A stretch of DNA of 64,000 nt, taken from NCBI RefSeq assembly GCF_024586455.1, contig NC_065922.1, forward strand, positions 28,950,089 to 29,014,088, written 5' to 3'. This DNA is from Bactrocera neohumeralis. Taxonomy: Eukaryota; Arthropoda; Insecta; Diptera; Tephritidae. Under the pieces are notes generated by a model, which had not been told where the DNA came from, made no database searches, and saw only the letters and a program-made list of their open reading frames with translations. The position numbers and the translations under genes are program-made. Shown one piece after another: positions 21,723-32,690 of the stretch; the first letter of the stretch is position 1; each line of letters begins with the position of its first letter.

Positions 21723-24394
21723 GTTTTCTCCATTTTTATCGAATTAATGTTTTTTGGCTGTAAAACTACCAAAAATATTGAAAAGATGTACGGACTTGTA
21801 CTTCTTTTTTCTGTGTTGTTTGAAATAATCACTTTTAAATTTTGGATACATTACAGCCAGTCCAAAGTTCAGTAAATGAAAGCAACTTTAAAAACAATAA
21901 GACGCATAAAAATCGTGTAAATTACATTTAAACCGCAAATAGCAGGCGGTAAGCGAAATCCTTCTTCGCAGGTAGAAGCCCTCAACCTCATAAACCATTT
22001 TATTTACATTGCAAAAGCCACAAAATGAGCAAAGAAGTTTATTTACTTCGAAATAAAAGGCGCTTACAGACAACATTAAAAGTGCGTTGCATATCTTTGC
22101 ATCTCATTTGGCTGCTGCGCTGGAACAATAGGTTTTGCTGTAATTACGCTTGCTTATGCCACTTCAGTTGATTGCGCTTAAGACACTCAGCTTACTAGCA
22201 ACATGCTTAGGAGGAGGAGCTTAGCGAGTGCAAAGTAAGATGAAGAAGGATATAAAGCGAAGAAGCGCCTTTGTACTGTTTTCAAGTGTGTGTGTGGGTG
22301 CGCGTATTGTGGCAACATTAGCATAGCCACAAGATATGCAGAAAGCCAAAAAATAGAAAAATGAATGTATTCATTTATGCATGTCATATGAGATTATAGG
22401 GTAATGTGTTGGGAGCCAAAGGTTCTTGGCTTTTGTTCCGTTTTCACGTAAGCAGTTAATGCAGTTCGCGGTACTCCCATTGTGATCGAGGCTGAGTTAT
22501 GAGAAGAATTTGCCGATTTCGGGCTAGACTATTTTCAGCAAAAAGTCAACTATAAGCTCGGGGTCAACATATTCAGTACGTGGGGCTTGAACAGTTTTTG
22601 TTCGATTTAAACAATTCTTGGTCATAAGGAGGCTCACGCTAGAGGCATTGTTCGCATTTACCTTAAAGTAATTAAATAGCTCTTGTATTCAAAACATCTT
22701 TAATTGCTTTAAGGTAAATACATTTAGCTTTGGAATACTCTTTAATTGAAGCCATCCGCGAAGTTGAGGTTCTTCTTCAGTACCTCATACCCGCCGCTCT
22801 AAATATATCCCCACCACCAAAATTACCATTTTTTGGGTAGCTGATGAGGTAGTACCATTACTTAATAACCCCAGCACGTACGCATATCATATAAATAACG
22901 GTAAAATACTTTTCCACTTATCTACGTCGACCTACCTTACGTGCTTTTTTGCAACGCTCATATTTGTTTTAATTAAATTTGTAAATTCAAATATTTAGCA
23001 AATAAATTTTACTCCACATACTCTACATACACACATATATACATACATACATACATCTGTACAATATGTACATGCATGTTATATATTTCATTAGCAGAGC
23101 TTGCTCGTGTGTGCTATGCAGTGTATTAAAATATAATAAATGTTACCAGTTATGCTGCAAATGCATGCGCATTCATATCTTGCAACATTCATACAGCACA
23201 ACATTCATTATGCAACATGCCACACATAAAATTTGTTCTTAATTTCCATGTAAATGAAGGGTATGACTTTTAATTCTTCGTGCTTAAATATTTTCCCTTT
23301 TATATTCGAACGTGCAAGTGTGTGATTATCAGCTTTGCGAGCATTTATTCATTCATATTTTATTTATTTTGGTATTTGCTTAATGTAAGCATTTGAATCG
23401 AAATTCAAATTAAATGAAAGAAAATGCAAATTAATAACAAATGACGGTTTGGACTACACCGAAGGTGGGAAATAGTTTTGAGGTAAATCTTGAAAGAAAA
23501 TATTTTTGAATAATTCTTTTAACTTTTGTAAGCACATAACGGTATATACCATATATAGGTGGCCGGACGAGCAAAATCATCTATTTTGTATTCCAAAGAA
23601 ATGACGAAGTTCTTTTACTCGTCTGCCCTTTTTACGCAAGAGCTCTTGATTGAGACTTAGTTATGGAGGAAGAGTTTATGGTATTCAAGTACTTCTGATG
23701 AGATCGAACTTTCACTTAGAAGTTCGTTATGGTCAATAAACTTATTTTAAACAATTTTTGGGTCTACTTTCAATAAAACTCTGGAATAGAACACATTCGA
23801 CGTAGCTTCCATGCAAAAGTGGATTATTACGATTTCTTCTTCGTTGGTGTATTATATTTAGTTAATTTTTAATGATATCGATCTACTTCGCACGTGGATG
23901 GTCAAAACAAGAGCTGGAAGGCGTAAGAATAGATTACCAAATTGTTCACTTTGTCGTGCGGCTTACTACCGGATGGCTGGGTCTCAGGTAAGCTCAGCGA
24001 TATTTAGTTAACTGTCGATACTTCCGCCATCACCCTGTGAATCAAAACAGCTCTAGTGATTTGATCGTACCAAACAATTACTTCCGATTATAGGAGTTCC
24101 ATTGAGGTAGAGATAACTTTCATATAACAGCCAGAGAGAATCAGTTATTGGCGGTATAATATGATGAGAGTAGGTGAGAGATAGGATAGGTGAGAAAGAC
24201 CATGAAAATATGGTGGAATCGGAGAAAGCAAGTTAAAATTGGTTAGAATCAGTGAAAGTCGGTGCCAGTAAAACAAATGGAGCCACTTAAAATCGGTATG
24301 AGATCAGAAGAGCCAGTATCAAAGATTATCACAAAAAATGAAACAATGAACCGTACGTTATTTATATTGGCATGATTATATATTGGTCACATAC
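21723..24394. other. Unique-looking AT-rich stretch with one hairpin
   Basis: No gene recognised. CATA-type simple sequence lies near 23030-23060. An imperfect inverted repeat at 22656-22719 is listed separately. Around 24150-24320 short GGTGAGA/GGTGAAA-like words recur loosely. Confidence 0.45.
22656..22719. repeat. Hairpin, 21-bp arms with one mismatch
   Basis: ATTTACCTTAAAGTAATTAAA (22656-22676) pairs with 22699-22719, whose complement differs at one base. The loop is 22 bases. It may be a very small foldback element or a solo terminal structure; no target duplication was clear. Confidence 0.6.
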
Positions 24395-25090
24395 AATCTT
24401 CTTCTTCTTCTTTGCTACTACAACCGTACAACTTTGACAGTTGTTTCCATCTTTTGCAAAGTAACTGTCGTTAACTGTTTCAAATTTATAGTTAAAAACA
24501 GTGATGTATTTCCCAAGACGCGAGGAATCTTTGTGTGTGCCCTCCTGATTGAAAAGTTGGAAAAGGCTTCACTGACGACTCTGAAGTTGAGACCTACGAT
24601 ATTAGTTTCATCTGCGTATCCCAGTAGCATTGTTAATGTAGAGTAGACAGTGCCACTGCGGTTCAGATTAGCGGCGCATATCAGCTTTTCAGGAATTATA
24701 TTGAAAACTACTCACAATGGCTCTATCTACAACCTCGTTTGGTATCGAACAGATTGGAATGATCCTTCACGATTTTCTCTACTGGTTTTAAGCAGCTTAG
24801 CTGGTAGTCCAACAGCCCCTAAAGCTTTGTTATTCTTAAGCCGCTGTAGAGCTGTTTTCACCTCGTCTTGGTCAAGTGGCGGGACGACAATATGGTCGCT
24901 TTAGATTGTTGGTGTGGGTTGTTCTTTATCCGTCACAGCACTGCCCCCGCGGTTAGCAGATTCGAGAAGTGTTCCCTCCACATTTCGAGTGTACTCTGTG
25001 TGTCTGTTATCAGGTTTCCATTCCTGTTTTTATAGAAGCCGGCCCGGACTTGAAACCATTTGTTTACTGCCTTAACTTCTGATAAAATGT
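24395..25090 (-). pseudogene. RTE-like LINE with internal deletion, antisense
   Basis: Reading the minus strand from about 24870, ALQRLKNNKALGAVGLPAKL matches the segment that opens the reverse transcriptase of this group (L..LKNNKA.G.DG.PAEL). FDTKRGCR follows near 24725, and LLGYADETNIVGLNFRVVSE at 24630-24570 is the active-site region with YADE in place of YADD. The 3' end is a CTTCTTCTTCTT run at 24402-24413, i.e. AAG repeats on the sense strand. Large parts between these boxes are missing and the second catalytic aspartate is lost, so it is dead. Confidence 0.75.
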
Positions 25091-25094
25091 TCTG

Positions 25095-26475
25095 CCGAAC
25101 TAGGCAGAATTTTAAGGTCAGTGATCTAATTTTTTAGAAAACACTTTTCTAATAGATACATATTTACTCTCAGTATTATCAGATGAAGAGTGAGTACACT
25201 TTTTAATTGGACATACTAAGAAGAAAATACCTAGGCTGTACTTCGTTAACGGATTTACATATCCCACACATCTTTCTACTTGTTTTCCTTGAGCAATTTG
25301 AATAGAAGCTACGCATATGCTATACTGACTCGATCTTAAAAATATGCTCCAATTCCCAATTTCGGGAAGATATCGTGTCAAATAAAAATTTTTTCATAAA
25401 AGTAGAAAAATGAGCAATTTTTTGGGAAGAAAAGGACTTATACAAAATTTTAGCACTGTTGTAAAAAGTTCAAATTCTCTTCGATATATGAAAAATTTTC
25501 AGGACTTCAACGGTTTTCAATAAAAGAACACCCAAAAATACAAACAGATGGTTCAACTAACGCAGCACTGAAGTTCTTTAAATTTCAAGAGAAAATATCG
25601 ATCACACCACATTGCGTATAATCCAACCAAAATAGCACTTCACTATTCACTCGCACGCAACATCCGTAATACGTCATATTGACTAGTGGACTGGTTGTAT
25701 TGCCTGCTGCTGCCACCGGCTTCATTGCGTAGAATTGCATTTGAAATGGAGTTTGAGTGCAGCTGACACAGATTTTCATCTCATTGCAGACCAACGAAGC
25801 GCAGAATTTTCACTTTCCATTCAGCATCTGTGTACTTAACTCCATTGCCCAGCTTAGACATCCTTTCCTTTTCATTATACCAACCTCACCCAGCTCATCC
25901 CCCCGTCGCCTGCATACTTTTACGCTCACTAACTGCTACTCTCCCTTTCTCTGCTGTTGCGTAATAAGTGCATTCCATTGAATAACTGAAGACATTTCAT
26001 TGGATTTCTCATAGCTAAGCAGCTGAAAACGGAGTGCGAAATTCAGTCGGAATGAAGTTGAAGTGCCAGAGTTTGTCAGTTGAAACTGTTTACTTGCGGA
26101 GCTCATACTAGGCGAGTGTATCGCTGACGTTGGCTGTGACGACTTGGCGTGCGATAAAGTGGGTCTGCGGCAAATTGCATTTCGAGTTGCTTTTGTTGTG
26201 AAGTCGAACACTTAATTTGTTTTAAGTTCTCACTTCTTATTACCATGTTGTGGTATTTTCATTTCCTTTCCTCTAATTGAATGAGAGTTGTAGATAAAAT
26301 TTCAATTGAGAATCATGAATAAATTGCGGTTAATGCATGTACATATTTTCTTATAAAACTCTCATTAAGTGACTCTTGAATGTGTCGCTTCTTAATTTGA
26401 TTTAATTATTAGATTGTTAAGAATCATTTTCAAGAATACATATAAGTAACTAGTAAGCTGATTAGTAGCATGTCT
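25095..26475. other. No gene recognised
   Basis: The minus-strand frames 25118-25381 and 25585-25794 (87 and 69 codons) have no motif I know; the second is cysteine-containing but unrelated to anything obvious. The interval 25700-26220 is less AT-rich than its surroundings. Confidence 0.4.
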
Positions 26476-26482
26476 TCTAGTA

Positions 26483-26735
26483 AATGTTTGGGGAACGAAA
26501 CGTCACTTTTGATAGTCATTACTTCGAAGTCGTAGATAATTTCGTCATTCTTGGAACCAGTATTAATGCTAACAATAACGTCAGTCCTTTCACGACGAAC
26601 AGAAACCAAACTCTACAATCATTCCTGTCCTGCTGTATGGTGCAGAGGCGCTGTAAAGGCATGGTGGATGAATGTTGTTTCGTTTGGCTTCTAGTAAGCG
26701 TTTCGGGAAGTGGAGGAAGAAGCGAATAAGAACAT
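26483..26735 (+). pseudogene. RTE-like LINE fragment between RT and tail
   Basis: The frame reads NVTFDSHYFEVVDNFVILGT then SINANNNVS, matching the linker that follows the reverse transcriptase in this family (..VDS..FEVVDNFVYLG..IN..N.VS). The copy at 21300 has the same segment as VVDNIYLEISINTNNSVSLE. After that the frame runs out of similarity. It is a short dead fragment. Confidence 0.65.
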
Positions 26736-26744
26736 CTACCTTTA

Positions 26745-27800
26745 GCTTAAGTTAAAAATGCACACAAACTTCTTTTCGTACTAGGCGGCACCCACGTACA
26801 TGGTTATCCCACAACAGCGTCGGCTGTGTTTAGTGCATGGGTTTTGGTGGCCTCAACCTGCTCACAGATGAACTCTGTACGTAAGACAGGACTCAGCGGA
26901 TAGTGGCTGCTGGATCCAGTCCTAAGAATAGCTTGGCCCTTTCCGAAAATAAAAAAAAAAAAACTGCGAAGTTTGGTAAACACCTCAGAACTCCTGCGGT
27001 TATTAAATACTCAAAGAGAGCTTAGCATCTCTCCTCTTGTAAGGGATCTACTGAGCGGGATCGCAATAAAACATCAGTTGCAAGGACCAGTAAGAAAAAA
27101 CTCACAAATGACGAGGCAGTAGGCAATAGGAAGTGTTACGCAGAGGCAAATCGTTCCTACAATTATGCCTTAATCGACACTGGAAAATCGGTAGGGAGCA
27201 CATAGGCTGAGCAACTGACCTTATTTGAAGAAGTTTTCAGTGATGATCTAATGGACCTAATTCTGTAGTTATCCTGGAAAAAGTTCGCTCTTCAAAATCG
27301 ACATGGCTCGCTGTAAAAGGAGATTCTTCCGGTTGAACTTACTGAATATAATTTATTGTTTCGAATTGATTTAAGTCAATGATCGAATAAATATGTTCCA
27401 TTGTCATCGGAATAACGGAAATAAGTTATGACATTATTCTAGTGGTGATGCGATTTTCAACATACTAGACCGTATCACAGTTGGAGAGCCTGATGAAGGA
27501 TAAACATTTTGGTACGAAATACACGAAAATACCAGACTATACCACAGTTAGAGAGTCTTATTGAAGATAATTATTTTGGTACGTAATACGTGGATTACAT
27601 TTTAGATTTAGAATAGTTACCATTCTTACATCTGCATAACAGACAAATGTAATTTTCATCGGATGCATCTTTTAAATATTTTAACCGTTTTTTTCATCAT
27701 ATGCGGTTCAACAAGATTAGAATTCGTTTTATATTTAATTAAAATTCTTCAGTGATAATAGGCATTAAAGGAAAGGCAGCGAAAATCACTTCCCAACTTA
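26745..27800. other. Unidentified, partly GC-richer stretch
   Basis: 26760-27290 has a less AT-rich, repeat-like texture lying between two LINE relics, so it may belong to a mobile element, but no domain was recognised. A poly-A run is at 26950-26963. A near-repeat ACCAGACTATACCACAGTTAGAGAG at 27531-27555 resembles TAGACCGTATCACAGTTGGAGAG at 27466-27488, each followed by a TGAAGGATAA- or TGAAGATAA-like word and TTTTGGTACG. Confidence 0.35.
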
Positions 27801-27804
27801 GCTG

Positions 27805-28420
27805 ATTAATGTCAAACGTAGGGGACGTCAGCCAAGAAAAGAGAAAGCTCCTAATGTCGACGACTATCAGCGTCCTATTATACAGATCTGAGATCTGGGC
27901 AGATGTGCTTAAAAAGGAGAACCGGCGTAAAGTAGTGGCCAGAGTACGGCCCTCAGAGTTGGATTTGCCTACCGAACAGTGTCAGGCGATGAAATATTAG
28001 CCATACGTGGTAATGCCCCAATTGATCTTCTGGCATACGAAAGCAAAAAGCTGTGGGAGCTAAAGAAAACAACCGAAAATAATAATAGATAAATTGTAGA
28101 ACAAATAAGGAAAGATACAATAACAACATGGCAATGAAAATTGGAGTATGAAAGTCGCGGCAGATTGGAGGCCAGACTAATAAAAGATCTAAACTTATGG
28201 ACAAGCCGTAAATTTGGAGAAGTCGACTTTTACACAACCCAGCTGTTATCCGGTCGCGGATACTTCAAAAATACCTCCACAGCATAGGAAAAGTCAAAGA
28301 GCCTTCATGGCTTTATAACGACGCGACAGAAGACGGCGCTGAACATACATTCTTTGAATGTGTGCTATAGCAATGAGAACGCGAAAAAATGCTAATAATT
28401 TTTACGCGAACTAGACCCTG
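27805..28420 (+). pseudogene. R1-type LINE C-terminal region
   Basis: NVGDVSQEKRKLLMSTTISV and LLYRSEIWADVLKKENRRKV (27812-27930) match the block after the reverse transcriptase of R1-like elements (..KRRLL..V..S.LLY...IWA..L....NR.K). Other frames continue with GNAPIDLLAYESKKLWELKK (about 28008-28070), then FGEVDFYTTQLLSGRGYFK (28214-28273), then DGAEHTFFEC (28333-28362), the zinc-binding tail. There are frameshifts and stops between blocks. It is the same broad family as the antisense copy at 9744. Confidence 0.75.
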
Positions 28421-28433
28421 GATTTATGATGTA

Positions 28434-28560
28434 TTGTTCTGAAATTTTGCTCATATCCTTGCCTCGACAAAAGGCTGTTCATTTGTCGGAACCGCCGATA
28501 TCGGACCACTATAGCATATATCTACCACACAAACTAAACGATCGGAGTCAAGTGTTTTAG
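28434..28560 (+). mobile_element. Mini-me fragment M5
   Basis: GTTCTGAAATTTTGC, CATTTGTCGGAACCGCCGAT, ATCGGACCACTATAGCATAT and AACGATCGGAGTCAAGTG align with the middle of the copy at 51664-52170. Head, core and tail are missing. Confidence 0.7.
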
Positions 28561-31215
28561 CATAGAACTGATCTATCCAATCTAATAATAATAATAATCT
28601 TTCTTACTTTTCTATCTGGTTAGTAGCTATATCTTTAAAAGTTGTTTTTTCCACTTAAACGATTTTACATTTGTGATGCGCTGGTATGCAGCGATACCGA
28701 ACAATTTCCCATCAACATATTTCCGCTCCCCCCATAACTCATTTCGCACATTCTCCAATGTTTATACGATTGTTGGTCAGCTTCGTCGGTTTTAATTTAA
28801 ATAAAAAATGTTAAATATGCGCCTTTGTTGTTTGTATCTCTTATTTTATGTGGCATTCGCAATGGTTTATCGCCGTGTCTCTCTCTCTCCGTGCAGCATT
28901 CGTACAATTTCGGTGCGAAGCCCACAACTTTTTCCTCATTCAACATCATTGCGTGGCATTGCAGTGGCGCGTGCAACACGGCGGATGAGCATTCAACAGC
29001 ATTACAGGCATGTAAGCGGTGAGTTTGTGTGCATGTGTGTGTGTGTGTTTATTATTGCATTCCGCCTACTTGTGCGCACTCAATTGCAACGTTGGCGAGC
29101 GCGTCACCGCGTTGTAATTACGGGCGCGTGAACAAATGCGGTTTTTTTTATTGTTGCAACATTTGTTATTTGCCATTTGTTATTGTTGTCGTGTTGACCG
29201 TTTATTTATTGTTGGTGTTGGTGTTGCTGGCGCTGGCACTTTTAATTTTGCTGTTGTTGTTGTTATTTGTGTTGTTGTTGTTATTATTATTTTTATTGTT
29301 GTTTTTGTTTTTCGTTTTCATTCTTGTTGCAATTTTTGCTCTTTCTGTTATTAATGTTTTTGTTGTTATTGCTGTTGTTGTTCTTATTACTGTTGTTGTT
29401 GTTTTTATTGTTGTTGTTGCTTTTTATTGATGTTGTTGTTCTTATTACAGTTGTTGCTTTTGTGGTGGCTATTAGCCGTGTTGCATTTGCGGCACCAGAG
29501 TGGCGTTAATAAATGAATACTTATGCAATTGATTGCCGTTGCCAGCGTTTCTCGCCCAGCGCTGTTGCCACGCTATTTGCATGCATGCTCCCTTTAGCTG
29601 CCCAATTATTACTACGGTGTGTTTTTTCGCGCTGTGCTTTTCCATGAATCTGTGAAAGCGCGTGCAAGCATGCCAAGCTTTCATTGCGCATAAATTATGT
29701 AGCGTTGCATGTTGCACGTGTGTGTTCGTTGCAAGTTCACATCATTTGCGGTTTTGTTCGCATTGCGGTTGTGCTTTTTAATGGATTTACAAAAATGTTG
29801 TTTACGCCAGCAGCACAGTTGCCACCACCACCATTGCCTTGCCACCTCTATCACCTTGCTGTCGATACACGTCAGCGAGCGTCTTCTTGCCGTCTCTGGC
29901 GCTCTTTCCACTTTCTTTTAACATTGCATTTAACCCTTGCTTCATTTTCGCCCTCTTTCGTTCGCACCGCTTTCCTTTGTGCAGCTCGCTGCCTCCCCTT
30001 ATTAAACTATTTCACGCGTACATTTTGTAATTGCATCAAGGTCAGTTTAATCCGAAGGGCCTTGAGCGCTTTTGAGTCCATATGCAGCGCTTAAAGGTAT
30101 ATGTATGCGTGTACTTATGTGTTTGTGTGTCTGCTTACAATTGCACTTCACTTTATTCGCGGTTAAAACGGAGATTATTTTACACATTAAATTTCCGTTT
30201 CTCTCTGGATTTTGTTGCGCGGATTTTTGGAGAGAAATTTTAAATTGGAAATTAAGCGAAATTATTGAGTTGCAGGTATTATGCAACAGTATTTAACGTT
30301 TGTATTAAAAGCTTGCCAAATAATTGTACGTATATGCATTTGTTGTGGTTAGGTAAAAAATTGGTTTTAATTAAGTCTGTCATAGTACTGTGTTCGAGTT
30401 AAGATATTGTTAAAACTCCATAAAACACCCGGAGAGCGCCACCGCTTGCAAGTCAGAAAAAATAATTTTTTGCGATTTGTTTGAAGAGGCATTTAGTTAA
30501 TATATAAATTAAAATAATTTATATTATAGAAAGACGCTTGGAGGAATTAAGAAATAATATTTGGTGAGATTCAAGAAAGAGCGAAGACATTGGACGCTCT
30601 GTTGACATGAAAGTAAAGTGAATTCAGCAAAACAAAGCGGTTTAGATGAGTTAAATGTGGCAGACGTTGAAGAAATAGCTCAAGAAACAACAGCACGGTT
30701 TTCCAATAATGAGCTCAAGGCATTAACTAAGACGTATAAAACAAAAATATTCACAGCGGTGAACTTGGACATGAACAAAAAGAAGTTTCGTTGGCGTTTG
30801 TAACTCGCAAAACGGAGTATGACCACTATAACTGCTAATATATGTAGATCAATATATTGAAATTTGATTTTTATTTTTGTAAGAAATTATTGTTTCGTTT
30901 TATTTTTTTTTAAATAGTTATTGAATTAAGCGCCTAACTAATTTTCTATTCGTCTTCATCTAACACCGTTATTCACATCTTAAGATTATCCCGTTTAGCG
31001 GTGTGTCGCATTACGCTCTACTTTAATAGAACGTATCTGAGATTACGTTAAGTTGGGTATTACTATACTGATTGTTGATTTGGTTTGAAATATTTCTTCA
31101 GTGAAAGATCGAAAGCCTAGTTAAACTCTTGCAAAAGGTTGCTACAGAGTGTAATAGTTTTGTTCACCTAACGGTTGTACGTATCACCTAAAACTAATCG
31201 AGATAGATATAGGGT
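28561..31215. other. Unique-looking, less AT-rich stretch with GTT-rich tract
   Basis: A long (GTT)n-like, T- and G-only tract fills 29150-29460. Frames here on both strands (up to 136 codons) reflect that bias; they encode runs of Val, Leu, Phe and Cys. CG-containing words are commoner than elsewhere in the window between 28850 and 30060. A 61-codon frame at 30618-30803 has ADVEEIAQETTARFSNNELK, faintly like the end of pogo/Tigger transposases, but too short to call. Confidence 0.45.
29150..29460 (+). repeat. GTT-rich simple sequence
   Basis: Almost only G and T with (GTT)n and (ATT)n runs over 300 bases. It produces several long hydrophobic frames that should not be read as genes. Confidence 0.8.
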
Positions 31216-31219
31216 TATA

Positions 31220-31875
31220 CAAGGTGTATTCCAAAATAAATACTTTTTGAATCTAGCGCCCCCTGGTGGCTCCATTTATATGTCGATTGGTGCGTTAGAA
31301 TCTGTAATCCTTATCGATTGTCCAGTGACACTTCAGTGACATTCCATCTATTGGAAGTGAAGTTATTGCCTTTTAAGTGTCAGTATGTTTGTGTTATCGG
31401 TACGAAAATGAGCCTCGAACAAAGAGACAACATTAAATTTTGCTTTAAAATTGGTAAAACTTTTACTGAAACGTTTCAACTGATGAAACAAGTTTATGGC
31501 GATGATTGCCTATCCCGTAGTGGAGTGCATGAGTGGTTTCAACATTTTCAAAATGGTCGTGAGGACATAAATGACGATCAATATGTGGGCCAATCAAAAT
31601 CCGTGATCACTCGAAATTCCATCGAAACTGTGCGTGATTTCATCAAAAATCAGCAGAAATCATCATTGAAATTCATGGAGTTGGAATTGAATATCTCCAA
31701 AAAATCGATTTATCGCATTTTGACCGAACATTTGGGCTTACAAAGGGGTGTGCACGGTTTGTTCCGCACAAATTGACTGACGACCCAAAATTGCTCAGAA
31801 TCCAACATTCGAAGGACATCATTGTGACCGATTATTTGACCAATAATCACATTTTAACCATTACATCAGCTGTAG
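31220..31875 (+). mobile_element. Mariner family C, copy 1 (N-terminal half plus deletion joint)
   Basis: It begins CAAGGTGTATTCCAAAATAA after TA at 31218-31219. ATG at 31408 opens a frame with the mariner helix-turn-helix: MSLEQRDNIKFCFKIGKTFT, VYGDDCLSRSGVHEWFQHFQ and KSIYRILTEHLGL. A one-base insertion near 31745 shifts the frame, which continues as VPHKLTD and LRIQHSKD. At about 31815 HSKD is joined directly to TDYLTNNHILTI, so the two catalytic boxes between are missing. Similarity stops at about 31870 before the third box and the right terminus. It is dead. The same joint appears at 36080 and 45525. Confidence 0.8.
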
Positions 31876-32069
31876 TTTCTTTTTTCACTAATACTAAGCC
31901 TTAAAATACTTACAGTTAAACCCATAATAATCGAACAAATTTTGGGTTCAATAAATTTAAATTTTTTTAGAAAAATTCGTTTCTGGAAAATTCGTTTTTT
32001 CGGCCTTCTAACTGTATATGACACTTTAATTGAAAGGAACATGATCAATATTGCGATATATTAAAAGAA

Positions 32070-32139
32070 CGGCATTGTTTACGGTGTTTTTTCGTTTAAA
32101 ATAAATTTATTTTACATCTTCTGATAGTAAACAATGTCG
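32070..32139. repeat. Short imperfect inverted repeat
   Basis: CGGCATTGTTTAC (32070-32082) pairs with GTAAACAATGTCG (32127-32139) with one mismatch and a 44-base spacer. It may be the two ends of a tiny element; nothing else supports that. Confidence 0.45.
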
Positions 32140-32396
32140 GGGCGATCCCTCTATATTATACTTCGTTAATGCTGTTACTCGTAGCAAATTTGTAAAGCTA
32201 TTTAAGCCATGCTACTGGATACCAAAAAGTACCACCATCAACTACATACATAAATAAGGAATCTTTACATTGCACTTTATAGCCTTTTATTTCCAATTAT
32301 CAGATGAGAAATGTTTTGGAATATCTTTGAGATTGTCATAAATATTATATTTCAGCAAAAAACCATATATAGAGTGTTTACTGATTTAAATTTGTC

Positions 32397-32690
32397 ATGA
32401 AGTCTTTAACAGCCGGAAGGAAACGTCTTAGATGCTAAAAAGTATGTATGTATAACGATCGGAGTGAACTGAGTCGATTTAGCCATGTTCGTCTGTTCGT
32501 CTATATACAAGTGTGAGCTAGACTCTCAGTTTTAGAGATATCGATTTGAAATTGTTTACATGTCTTTACCCCCCTAAGAAGTTGCTCATTTCTGTGGAAT
32601 ATAGCTTGCATATAGCAATCATTCACACTGACCGGTCAAAATCAAGATATCAATATCTGTGTATACCCTTTATGTTATTTTGGTGTTGAA
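32397..32690 (+). mobile_element. Mini-me fragment M6
   Basis: AGTCTTTAACAGCCGGAAGG is a decayed form of the AGTTTGTAACACCCAGAAGG segment. It is followed by GAACTGAGTCGATTTAGCCA, GTTCGTCTGTTCGTCTATAT, GAGATATCGATTTGAAATTG and a diverged CACACTGACCGGTCAAAATC. The head and tail are not recognisable. Confidence 0.7.

Noticed and set aside
29029..29430. 133-codon Val/Leu-rich frame suggesting a membrane protein
   Set aside because: It is a translation of the GTT-rich simple sequence.
30618..30803. Possible end of a pogo/Tigger transposase
   Set aside because: Only about 20 residues resemble it and there is no upstream domain.
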